DNA of 64,000 bases from Craterostigma plantagineum (Eukaryota; Streptophyta; Magnoliopsida; Lamiales; Linderniaceae): the NCBI GenBank assembly GCA_027422505.1, contig JAPQWV010000420.1:1-64000 (forward strand), given 5' to 3'. Within the stretch, counting starts at the first letter, position 1. Every line of letters begins with the position of its first letter. Both the position numbers and the translations under genes were made by a program. Of this stretch, positions 12,446-23,265 are shown piece by piece. The notes beneath the pieces were generated by a model. That model did not search any database. It was not told where the DNA came from and saw nothing but the letters and a program-made list of their open reading frames with translations.

Positions 12446-13443
12446 TGGAGTGAGCAAAGCTCAGTGAGAAAATAATACGGACACACTTTATCCCTCACGG
12501 AAGGTGCGCCCTTTACTATGAAATCATAACAATTCAAATGTATAGACCACTCCATTTACAAAAGAACATTTTCCACCACTCATACGAGACCAAAACGACC
12601 ACTGACTATCACAAGACGTATCAAATACGTCATCAAATCCACGTAATCACATATGGCCAGCTCCTCCCTCGCACTGAGCTCTGTCCGAGTCCGTCACCCT
12701 CTAGACCGTGGACTCAAAACTGACATATCAACAACTATAACATGCATGTACCACACATACACGGTGACGTTGGCCAAAATCTCCTCAGAGATCACCCTTC
12801 AACGATAATCAATATCAATCAATACATGGCACTGGAAGGGTGCAATCGCTGGGCCTCACTCACCCGGGTGTGCCAAGCCACGGGCTACTTACTCGATTTG
12901 CCAATCTGCACTCACCCGAACGTGGCCATTCGGGTTACTTAGAACCTGGTACCAAGTGTATGCAACAAACAAGACCAACAACAATCCACAAAGCAACCAA
13001 TCAACTCAATAATATCTGACCATGACGTGCCAACACGTCAGGTATCCCCGTGATCCTGACCCGATTCACAAACCGCACATATGACCAGAACTCGTCAATC
13101 ACAATAAGACTGCACGATCTATAGCCGACAAGGCCCCCTATTAGTAAGTTCAAGACATAAAATAGTAACACGTCATCACACCACGTGATGCCCCGTGTAA
13201 CCGTCAACACAATTCAAAGCAGTGTATATATTCCAAAACTCTTCGACCACCACAAACATAAACATCCTATAGCCGACAAGGCTCACTATCGCAAATACCC
13301 ACGGTATCACAACAATGCATAAGACGATGACGTAAAACGACGAAATAAAACGACTCGACGAGGTACACACGTCCCGTGAGGGAAGGCGTCCTCGTATTAC
13401 CCACTCACCGTTTCAAATCCTAGCGTTTCCCAATACCCGAAAC

Positions 13444-15732
13444 TGTTGGGGATGTGCCCTCGGAATGCCATTCGAGGATGTAATGAATAGGGCATGTATT
13501 TAATAATCGATGTATTATTCGTTATGTATTTGAATAATGTATTCTTATACGTATTAATGGAATTTATACTTTATAATTTATTCAAGGCATATTATTTATT
13601 TACCCATAAAGTCTTACTAGGCATCCGGTGAGACGGTAAATAAATAAATCCCATATATCGTGAGTTTATTCACCGATTCTCATGGGGTGAGAGAGGGGCA
13701 CCGGTGAGCTATTATTCTCCGATATTAAATTAGTCCATAAGTCTTAGACCTCAGTAGGGTGACTGAGCGTCAATTACGACTTATTTGTTGACGACTCTTA
13801 TATGGTTGTGCCAGTCATTCGCTGGGAAGCGGGATGTCGTAACATTGGTATATAAGTTGAATCAGGGGATTAACTTGTACTTGGACACGACTCGCAATCG
13901 ACGATCACATGGGCCTTATCGTTACTCTGGGTAGCGTCAATGATCGATCGATTGACTATAGTAGTGTGCGTGGACCTTAGACCGAAGGGTTTTTGATGGA
14001 GTTGACTTTGGGGTCTTGAAATGTCACTAGTTTGCTAGGCCCACCTTGTTCGGGAACGAACATGGGTCGGCGGCGACATGCGGTCTTGACAACAAAGGGT
14101 AACTACCGTGCTTAGACTAACGTTAGGGATTCACTATCTCGTTAGTAACTGAGATATATGTCCTATGCATATTCGGGGACGGGAAATTACGAAGTCTTCG
14201 GCCGAAGCTATAAACTGACTTACGTGGAACGTAAGGGCAGTTAGTAATTTCGCCAGTCACGAATTAGTCATAGAGTCGAGTCTAGCGAGTTTGACGTAAC
14301 CATGACTCTCACTCGATAGGGACAATTGTGAAGGGTCTATACGTACGACAATAATCTGTAGTTGGTTCGTAGATAGAAGATCGTACTTCAACACGGGATC
14401 TATTTGGTACCGCGGATTCGCTAGGCGCTTACCAAATTCTTGGATTCCTCCCTTGCCGGGTTGAGACGAACCAAGAGAGTCGGGCTTAAAAATGATCACT
14501 GTGATAGTGCCTAACTAATATGAGATGTAAATTAATTTAACGGACTTAGAGACGTTAATAAAATATTAAATATATGTTTTAGAAACTATATTTACATGGA
14601 AGGATATTTACGGAACGAAAATGGTAATAGTTGAAGCGTAAATAGGGTTCACAATGACAAGCAAGGCTTGCATGGTTGTGAAGCCCATCTGCAAAGTTGC
14701 AGTAGCTTCAAAAATTCATATCTCACAATATAGACCTCGGATTGAGAATCCCTTTGGTCAGAATCAAGATTGATGAGTCACTATGGTTAAATTTCAGGTC
14801 AATCGGACATCATTTACCCGTCGATCGATCGAAATACGAAACTGCCGCAAAGCTGTCAAAGAGTCACGGCCGTGAACACATTGCGCGTGGCCGTGACGAC
14901 CGGCAGTGGCGACCAAAAATGGTGCCCGACTGTGTCACGGCCGTGACACTCATTGCCAAGGCCGTGAAGGCCTCAAAGCAGTGGTCATGCCATGACAGTG
15001 GCCGTGACGAGTGGCAGAACATGTCCAATGATGAGTCACGGCCGTGACAAGCTTGTTTGAGGCCGTGAATGCGCATCAAAACATCATTTTCTTGGCCAAA
15101 CCTAATCCAATTTCGATCCTTGTTCTTATGTTAGACATATGGGACATTAGGTTATTAGGTCATTTAGTGACATAATAAAAGGGAATCTAACACCTTTTGA
15201 GTCATGTAGGACATGATCTCATTTAGATTAAATTGAAAGTCATTTTCTTGGTTTGGAAATGGACTTTTAATATATTTTCTTAGAGAATTTCGTCTATAAC
15301 TTGAATTAAGCTCTTTCTCACTCTATCTTTGAGTTTTAGAGAGAAGTGAGAGCATTTAGGGTGATCTTTGAGAAATCCCTAATTGTTTGTGAGTTTTAGA
15401 AATCACACACATACATATACATCTCTACACAACGCTCCACACCATCTCTAGCCATCCTTGGGGTGGTGTTGGTTTTGTGGTACTTCACGGGTCGGCGTGA
15501 CTCTCTTCGGTGCAGTTCGTGAGAGGGAGCTAAGGATCTTCGCGACGAGGGTAATGTTCTAAACCTTAATACGTATATACATGCGTGTTTTTCTTTATAC
15601 CGAGTTTGGTCTTGTGGCGGGAACGAGGAAATTTTTTAAATTCACTCGTTCCAACGGGGAAACCTGGGAGACCCATTCAATACTTCCGCTGTGTCCGGGG
15701 AGAGGCCTCGGGTCACCCGGGGTTTCCCAACA
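13444..15732 (+). mobile_element. Solo LTR, 2.29 kb, with 5-bp target duplication
   Basis: Begins TGTTGGGGATGTGCCC and ends GGTTTCCCAACA, with TG...CA termini and a short inverted end TGTTGGG/CCCAACA. It is flanked by perfect 5-bp repeats GAAAC (13439-13443 and 15733-15737). No open frame of substance and no second LTR, so it is a solo LTR. It contains a cluster of CACGGCCGTGA palindromes at 14863-15070. It is the youngest of three nested insertions here. Confidence 0.85.
14863..15070. repeat. Cluster of GTCACGGCCGTGAC palindromes
   Basis: At least three full copies (near 14863, 14936 and 15034) and four half-copies (GGCCGTGA) lie in about 200 bp inside the solo LTR. GC content is far above the surroundings. 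They may be LTR regulatory repeats. Confidence 0.7.
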
Positions 15733-16000
15733 GAAACTGCCCTCGAGCCCTCGAATAATGTTCCCTCGCCTTTATGAAGTCGTAACTGATACAAGAACCC
15801 ATGGACAACTATCTTCACATATTCGATCATGGCTCCCTGATTCTCGTTTTTTTTTTTCTATACGTGAGAGAGAACTGAAGAGATAGATATGATCAAAGGA
15901 ACATACCAGAGATATAGATTTTGGGTTGAGAGTTAATTGGGCTTGAGATGGGTTGATATTTATATAAAGTAAATGGGCCAAACTTAGATGTTATAGCTCA

Positions 16001-16381
16001 CCCCACATATATATATATATATATATATATATTTTTCCTTCTAGGCCGTTATCTTTTGCTTGGAGGTTTGCCATTACCGTTCGTGTTTTCGTTGCCAAAT
16101 CTTCTACTTTGGTATTCTACATTTCACTTACTTTGGCGATTCATTGGCAGAGTATATCTTTCGGGTAGATATTTTTGTATCTAATCTTTCATTGGTCGAG
16201 GTTTTTAACGGTTCTATACAGTTTAAAACCTCATCCGATATATGAATATATATTTCATCGACTTTTGTTGTAGTTTCTTTTGTGTGATTTTTATTCGTAA
16301 TGCGTGATATTGATATCGAGCATCGCGTTTATTGATAAACGCGGCGGCTGTCGCGCCTTGGACGGGGGTCTGTGCGTTACA
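16001..16381 (-). repeat. Minus-strand LTR fragment, terminal part
   Basis: Reads from TGTAACGCACAGACCCCCG at 16381 on the minus strand. It is a diverged homologue of 12056-12449, sharing the GGCGCGACAGCCGCC-type start and the (TA)n end. It is the 5' part of the LTR continued at 11655-12055. It lies only about 260 bp upstream of the TAAC start codon and could influence that promoter. Confidence 0.7.
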
Positions 16382-16637
16382 ACTAAATTACAAGTTTTTA
16401 CCAAATGGGTATTTATGGGTAAAGATTCCATAAATTTATCATAAAATAAAATAAAAGGAAGATGCCTCTAAATAATAAATAATTTTTGTAGAAAAACAAA
16501 AAAAGAATATTTTTTCAGGAAAAAAAGAAAATATATATGATTAAAATATATATCCCACCTAGACCTTCCCTCTATGTTATGCTTTGTACACACACACTCC
16601 TCCCTGCGACAAACTCTTCTACCTTATCTCAACCAAA

Positions 16638-19044
16638 ATGCCCAGCACTCACACGGCTTTGGTGCGTCGCAAAATTCCGGGTCTTGACCCGACGTGCGGA
16701 TTCGACCCGTGCTCGTCTGAGAACCGCCCCGCTACCTGTGGCATGCGGTGCAATTTCGCGTCGGTATCGGTGGTAGAGAAGGGAGAGGAAAAGACGAAGG
16801 AATTTGCGCCTACGCCAGCTCAGCTTCTGAATCATCCGTTGGCCACCTTAGCTTTGGTTCCGAAAGACGCTGCGTTGTTCGCCGCCGGTGCCGTCGCTGG
16901 AGCCGCGGCTAAGACTGTTATTGCGCCGCTGGACCGCGTCAAGCTGCTTATGCAGGTTCCTAATTCTTGAACTTTCTGATAATTTAAATTAATTAATTGT
17001 TTGTTCGAATCGGAATGGGTTAGGCAGAACTATACCGTGCTGTCGTTGAAAAAGAATTTGGAACGGTAAAAGGTGTATCAGAAAACGGCGAGTCGAATAT
17101 TCAGAGGTCAAATTGGAATATTATACTGAACAGTTTAATGGTTGTTTTGCTTATGGGTAAATCCTTTGACTTGGCAAATCATTTGACTTGTGGAACTCGG
17201 TGCCACGCATGCATTTGTATGCACTTGCTTACGATGTGCTTCTTATGAGAATAGATTCAACGGAGAGGGATCTTTACTGGGATTCATGTTCTTCTTTTGC
17301 AAGATGTTATTAGTTGATTAATTGATTATAACCGTTCTTATTTACTGCAGACCCATGGACTTAGAGCTGCACATGAAGGTGCCAAGAAGGGTATTGGATT
17401 TATTGAGGTATCTTTAGTTAATCCTAGATTGCTGATACAGTTTCGTCTGTGGTGTTTTGGCATATCAGATTCTTGGATGTTGTTCTATACATGTCTCTTT
17501 GATGAATTCCGATTCTAACAAAATTACTATCGAATGAACTTTTTGAATGTAAGGCATTGGCATTCATTGGAAAGGAAGAAGGTATAAAAGGGTACTGGAA
17601 AGGAAACCTCCCTCAGGTGTGACATCTTGTTTTTTCTTACGAAAACTTATCTGTAAACTAGAATCTTCATGTGGGATTTTGATTTCGAACAAGTCCCTGA
17701 AAGCTTATTACATTGTTTGATGATCTAGGTGATCCGAGTCATACCTTACAGCGCGGTTCAGCTTTTTGCCTATGAAGCATACAAGGTAACAAATAAGCTG
17801 GATACTTAACGATTCAGAGCATTATATTAGGATTACTCATTACTTAGAAAATTATCAGAAACTCTTCCGAAGAGAGGATGGGGAACTTTCTGTGGTTGGA
17901 AGATTAGCAGCAGGTGCTTGTGCTGGCATGACTTCTACTTTTGTAAGTTGAAGAACGAAATTGATGCACTAAGAAGTTATTAACGATGAGTTTTATTTAA
18001 AAGGGAGACAGTTATATTGAATGGCCTGTTCATATATTTTTAGCTCAAGTTCTTTCTATTTGCACTTGCTCGTATGATTGCCCAAAATCCTGATATTTTA
18101 AAGTCTATATTTTTCGAATAATCAGGTCACATACCCTCTTGATGTACTCCGATTGAGGCTAGCTGTTGAACCTGGATCCAAGACAATGACGGAGGTATGG
18201 CTGTTATGTCCCATAGCATTTTGCTTTTATGATGGCAAATACACTGCTAACGTCAACTTTTTGCAGGTTGCATTAAACATGCTTAAAGAGGAAGGATTTG
18301 CATCGTTTTACAATGGTTTAGGGCCATCTCTCATTGGGATTGCTCCTTATATTGCAGTCAACTTCTGTGTTTTCGACTTGTGAGCTTTCTTTGATTTTTC
18401 TCCCAGTACCCTTATATGGCCTATCAAACTTTTCTGTCCGTTTTCTAACACCACCACAGAGTAAAGAAGTCTCTTCCCGAAAAATACCAAAAGAGGACAG
18501 AAACATCAATGCTAACAGCATTGGTCTCAGCCACAGTAGCAACAGTCATGTGCTATCCATTGGACACAGTTCGACGACAGATGCAAATGAAGGGCAGCCC
18601 TTACTCTACAGTTTTGGACGCTATTCCAGGTATAATTTTCGGCTATGAGATGCAGGAAATAGCTCAACCTTTTCATATTCTCCACGCTTTGATGTTGCTA
18701 TTTTTCTTGCACACTTCGTAGCATTTTGATGATCGAAATATGTGACATCTCTTACAGGCATAGTGGCCCGTGATGGTATATCGGGACTCTACAGGGGATT
18801 CGTTCCAAACGCAATCAAAACGCTTCCCAACAGCAGGTTTCACTCTACGAATTGAAGCTTTTTTTTCCGCGAGAGGTTTTATGGAAGTGAATAATGTGAT
18901 ATTGCTTTGTTGTTTTGCAGCATAAGGCTAACAACCTTCGATAGCGTCAAGCGTCTCATTGAAGCTGCTGAGAAAGAATATCAAAAGCTCGTAGATCAGA
19001 ATCGAAAGGAAGGCGAGAAAAGTAATGGCAGCAACTCTATTTAA
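16638..19044 (+). CDS. TAAC: Thylakoid ADP,ATP carrier protein, chloroplastic (mitochondrial carrier family)
   Basis: Ten exons: 16638-16955, 17351-17407, 17554-17616, 17729-17785, 17859-17942, 18126-18194, 18267-18379, 18460-18629, 18758-18836 and 18921-19044. They join in frame to 377 residues with canonical GT-AG introns. Three carrier repeats each hold the PX[DE]XX[RK] signature: PLDRVKL, PLDVLRL and PLDTVRR. The Arg- and Ser-rich N-terminus of about 60 residues fits a chloroplast transit peptide. The family member in Arabidopsis exchanges ADP and ATP across the thylakoid (and possibly envelope) membrane. I chose the ATG at 16638; an in-frame ATG at 16584 is possible. It is the only undamaged single-copy gene in the window, and it precedes the AIRP2 gene on the same strand. 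Confidence 0.9.
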
Positions 19045-20115
19045 TCTTACTGAGGTACTAAAAAGCACAGTAGTTTCAGATGTTTTGGTCAGTTCTTGAA
19101 TCTGCAAATGCGTTTTGGGCATTACTATGTTTTTGTTTTAGACATAAGTGTATTAAGATTGATATTCTTTTATGGAAAATAGTTCCAAGTTTTGATGCAG
19201 TTTGTCTCATCAAACTAATTGCTTGCTAGTTAGCTCACATGTTGATTTGATACGAGTCCGAATTGAATAACCAGAGAATTGATGGAAAAAAGGGTATCTT
19301 TTTTTTGTGTTTTACATTGATTGAACAAAATCTAATATATAGTTACCATGTCATTGTCATACAACTTAGAATAACTTGCACTTCTTCGGAGCAATAATAT
19401 TTGCTTTTGTTGAACAACTTGCATTTATTTATTTAAAAATGACGTAGCTATGATATACATATGTTTATATCCCATTATCTATCCTATACCTTCCTGTTAA
19501 ATTATAATCTTCTCCTAAATTGTTTTATCTATCCTTTTCTTTCACTTACTATATATATATATATATCCGTGCGTATTATTCCTATATAATTGATATGTAT
19601 ATATTTGTGCGTATTATGTTGCATGGTGACGCTTTGTACAGTGGCTACACGTCGTTGTCGTCGGTCGTTGAGTTGAGTTGTCTTCATTAACTCCAAAACC
19701 ATCTCACTCAATCTTTCAGAGAAAATAAAATCTCATATAATTAATTTCGTTTTCTAGCAAAACCTATAAATTGATAAAATAAAAGTTTACATATCTTTTC
19801 TAAAACAATGAAATTATAAACCCAATACTGATGATATACGTATACATGTATATATATAGATAGAGGTTAAAACGTGTATTCCAAGCAAGCTAGCACTCCA
19901 AGAGTGTTGCAATCCCTTGCGGTGTGGTGATTTGCGATAGCAAAATTTCTTCCATTTTAGCAGCTAAGTTTCAATCCTTTTTATCGAGGAAAAGAGTTGG
20001 CAATAGCGAGCTTTTGTGATTTTCTCTTCACGGGTTTTTTAGGGTACGGCGGCGGGGGTTTGATTGAAGGAGGAGAAAATCTGAAATTTTTAATGGGAAT
20101 TGGGGAGAATCGAGG
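19045..20115. other. TAAC-AIRP2 intergenic region
   Basis: Contains the TAAC 3' flank, a TA microsatellite near 19549-19566 and the AIRP2 upstream region. Block duplication is visible from 20083 onward. In Arabidopsis a RUS-family gene lies between the two orthologues; I see no trace of one here. Confidence 0.6.
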
Positions 20116-21258
20116 ATGAGGAAATCGTTTAAGGACTCTCTGAAAGCACTCGAAGCCGATATTCAGCACGCTAATACTCTGTATGACGACGTTTCCTTCT
20201 ATAATTTCAGTGTTTGTTTCTTCTATGTAGGATTTGTTTTGAGCTTTCCTCTTTTTTCGCTTCATCACTCATTTGAATGATAATGGTGAAAACGCCTTCG
20301 ATTTCTGATCTGAGATCTTACACAGTGCTTCGGAGTATCCACTTGATCACGATGGTACTTACTATCAGATGAGATTATCATACAGCCCTTGCGCACAAGC
20401 TTTCCTCTTCCTTGTTCGATGGACCGACTGTTGCCTAGCTGGCGCCCTAGGGCTAATCAGAGTCCTTATCTACAAGGTTTGTGTTTGTTCTTCTATGATA
20501 TTCATACAAATTAACTCAATTATCAACATTGGTGAATTTGATTGCGATTGTAGACGTTCAAGGATGGTAGAACAAGCATGTCAGTGTATGAGAGGAAAGC
20601 TAGCTTGAGGAACTTTTACGGTGAGTTCCATCCATCCATCCAAATATCGAGCTAGAACTTATGAGCATTCGATCGCTAACATTCATTTTCCGCTTCTTTC
20701 GTGGGCCCAGGCGTGATATTCCCCTCCCTGGCGCAGCTCCACAGAGGAATCACCGACATGGAAGAGAGGAAACAGAGAGAGCTCTGCTCTGCCAAGTACT
20801 CGACAAGGGAAGATAGCGTCAAGGGAAAGCTGTCTGAAATCGATGTCGAAAGGGAGAAAGAGTGTGGAATCTGCCTGACAATCAGCACCAAAGTGGTTCT
20901 GCCGAGCTGTAGCCATTCTATGTGCATGAAGTGCTATAAAGCCTGGCGAGTTTTTAAGCCTCTCTATCTATACGTTGCATTGCACCCCAAATAAACGTAT
21001 GGCTTTAATTCTTTGTTTCTTGATTATTACATCATCTTTGACAGGCGTGTGAGATCTCAGTCGTGCCCATTCTGTCGAGGTTGTCTGAAGAGGGTAAACT
21101 CCGGCGAGCTATGGATCTACACGAGCGGCTGCGACGTGGTGGAATTGGCCAAAATCTCGAGCGAAGATAGAAAGAGGTTATTTATGTATATCGAATCTTT
21201 GCCTCTACTTACTCCATGTCCTACTGTGGTTGCTTCTTACGATTCTCATTCTCGTTGA
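20116..21258 (+). CDS. AIRP2: AIRP2-like RING-type E3 ubiquitin ligase, intact copy 2
   Basis: Five exons: 20116-20180, 20326-20476, 20554-20620, 20711-20945 and 21045-21258. They join to 243 residues, matching the length of Arabidopsis AIRP2, an ABA-related cytosolic E3 ligase. The N-terminus begins MRKSFKDSLKALEADIQHA. The C-terminal third holds a C3HC4 RING (CGIC, CSHSMCMKC, CPFC) that would recruit an E2 and ubiquitinate targets. The C-terminus ends SYDSHSR before TGA. Intron 4 must use a GC donor (GCGAG at 20946) with an AG acceptor at 21043-21044 to keep WRVRSQSCPFC in frame; the GT downstream breaks the RING. The other introns are GT-AG. Confidence 0.9.
20946..21044 (+). other. Probable GC-AG intron inside the RING coding region
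   Basis: The donor reads TG|GCGAGT and the acceptor TTGACAG|GCGTG. Only this pairing joins the Trp codon (TG+G) to RVRSQSCPFC. The nearest GT donor, at 20950, leaves the following exon out of frame for every nearby AG. The same sequence is present in copy 1 at 864-962. Confidence 0.75.
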
Positions 21259-21786
21259 AGTCGATTCTCTGTGCATATATATATATAGTCTTGGATTTTT
21301 TTTTGCTGCACATTTTGCGTGTAATAACGTTAAACGGTTGTGCCCGTATAGTAGTTCGGTCGCTTACGTCTGGTAAATGTTTATTGGATTTTATATAGTT
21401 TGATTGACTTATAGTAATTAGTCTACGTCGTTTGAACCCTAACAGCTATTAACTCATCAAATCTCGACTACCTCGGCAATGTCGATGGAAGAGTAGTAAG
21501 AAATGTACAGCAGAGATTCTGGTAATAATTTCGACTCCCTATTCGACGTGCCTTGGAAACGAAACATCAATCTTTGTCTTTGTCGTGTCAAAATCCCGAG
21601 CATTCGGATTGTCTGTGTTCTACGTATATAACGATCTTCATCGCAATATATTCCCAGAATAATGAATATTATGTTAGTTGATATTCGTTGGTATATTTTG
21701 TGATTCAGGAATGACTAAATGAGATCTTTGGGTCCTAAGGGCTCGATGGGCTTGATCATTGGGTCGTGATATTTCTTATAAAAGGT
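21259..21786. other. AIRP2 copy 2 3' flank
   Basis: AT-rich, with a short TA run near 21276. It ends in the TAAAAGGT duplication (21779-21786) of the MITE. No gene seen. Confidence 0.6.
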
Positions 21787-22424
21787 TAGGGGCGTTCAAA
21801 CTTCGGATAAAACCGAAAAAACTGGCCGAACCGAAAAGAACTGAACCGAAAAAAATCGAAGCGAGTTGTAAGAAACCGAACCGGACCAAATTAAAATGGT
21901 TCGGATATCAGATTGCATACGTAAAACTGAAAATCGAAAAACCGAATCGAAATTATCATACTACATTAAAAATAGAATAATATTAAAATAATTTGTTTTT
22001 CTCCCATAACGTAAACAACACAGTAAATATAATTTCATTGTTATACTTTCTTTCATTTTAGGTGAATGTTTCCCTGAGCAATCAAATATTGTTTTTCTCG
22101 CAAATAATTTGTAGTATCTTCAGATGAACGTTTTTATATTTTGGTTATATTTTCATTTTTATGTTTTTTTTTTTTCGGACCTTTGAATTGTTTTTCTTAC
22201 ATGTCATGTTCGATAAATCTTCTTTGTTTCTTAATAACTATAAATTGTTTTATGTATTTTCAGCTCATAATATTTTTTTGTTTATATTAAATTCCTAATC
22301 GAAAAACCTAACCGAATTGCAAAAAACCGAACCGAACCAAATTAAAACGGTTCGAATATCGGATTAAGCATAAACCGAACCGAAATTATAAAAAGCCGAA
22401 TCGAACCAACCGTGAACACCCCTA
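21787..22424. mobile_element. hAT-type MITE, copy 2
   Basis: Starts TAGGGGCGTTCAAAC, ends GTGAACACCCCTA, and is flanked by TAAAAGGT on both sides (21779-21786 and 22425-22432). It is about 638 bp with ACCGAA-rich subterminal repeats. Same locus as 1701-2335. Confidence 0.9.
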
Positions 22425-22432
22425 TAAAAGGT

Positions 22433-23265
22433 ATCAGTTCAAATCTACTTGAGATTTTGACTACCGATGTTGGACGAAATTCGCGAAGTATGTCATTTGA
22501 TCGAGTGTTGATAGTTATACATCGGATAGGAAAAAGGCTTTGTGGGCCGAGGGAGGCATGATGAATGGGCCGAGAGCGAATCTATCAAGGCCCAATAGCA
22601 TTATAGCATATCCATTGTAGAGATAATAAATGACAACAATAAAGGCAAAACAGGTAAGAAGAACTAAGAACTTGGAAATTTTGAGAGAAATGCAGCTTCT
22701 ATGTATTCCATGTTTGGGAAGACAAGTCATGGGATTCATGCATGTTCATGGTGCACCCATGCTGCCATGCATGTGATATGATGTAAACTCACGCACTTTT
22801 CATATTTCCATCAAAATATATATATATATAGAGAGAGAGATTAAAAGAAACAGTCCCACGTGACAATTTAAGACGCAAACTTGCGACCCATGTGGATAAA
22901 CTTCTAATCGCTGGGGCCCACCGCCCATACCTGTATAGACCGCATAGTCAAAATACCTTTCTTCGTCTCAAACCAAAACTGAACACATGCACTATATTAC
23001 ATCCCATCACAACTGAATAATTAAAATTTAAAACACTGATCGACATTGTAATCGTGATCATAGTTAACAATTAAAAAGCAATAGAAAACACGCATAGCTG
23101 CTACCTCAACCTAACCTTATAAACAAACACCATAATAATAACAACAAATCATAAAAATCACACACAACACGCACATGTAAGAAGAGAAGAGAACACATTT
23201 TGCAAAGCTCTCTCCATGCAATAAAAAGAAAGCGAACAACTACTTGGAAGAGAAAAACGTTCCGA
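22433..23265. other. Intergenic region between AIRP2 and LAX, copy 2
   Basis: Convergent 3' flanks of the two genes. TA/GA microsatellite near 22816-22840. No gene seen. Confidence 0.6.

Larger units (their letters stand above)
12056..15995 (+). mobile_element. Solo LTR (TGTCACGCCCCG family), interrupted by a second solo LTR
   Basis: Starts TGTCACGCCCCGACCC, ends ATGTTATA, and is flanked by the 5-bp repeat GCTCA. Without the nested element it is about 1.65 kb. It has no coding capacity, and no primer-binding site or gag-pol follows, so it is a solo LTR left by unequal recombination. It includes a (TA)n tract at about 12413-12442. It inserted into a minus-strand member of its own family, which makes the 11655-12836 region look like a large palindrome. 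Confidence 0.7.

Noticed and set aside
12538..12942. Open frames of 61-66 codons in the LTR region
   Set aside because: Inside non-coding solo LTR sequence, no similarity to gag or pol motifs.
14742..15047. 101-codon frame over the CACGGCCGTGA cluster
   Set aside because: GC-rich palindromes lack stops by composition; the region lies in a solo LTR.
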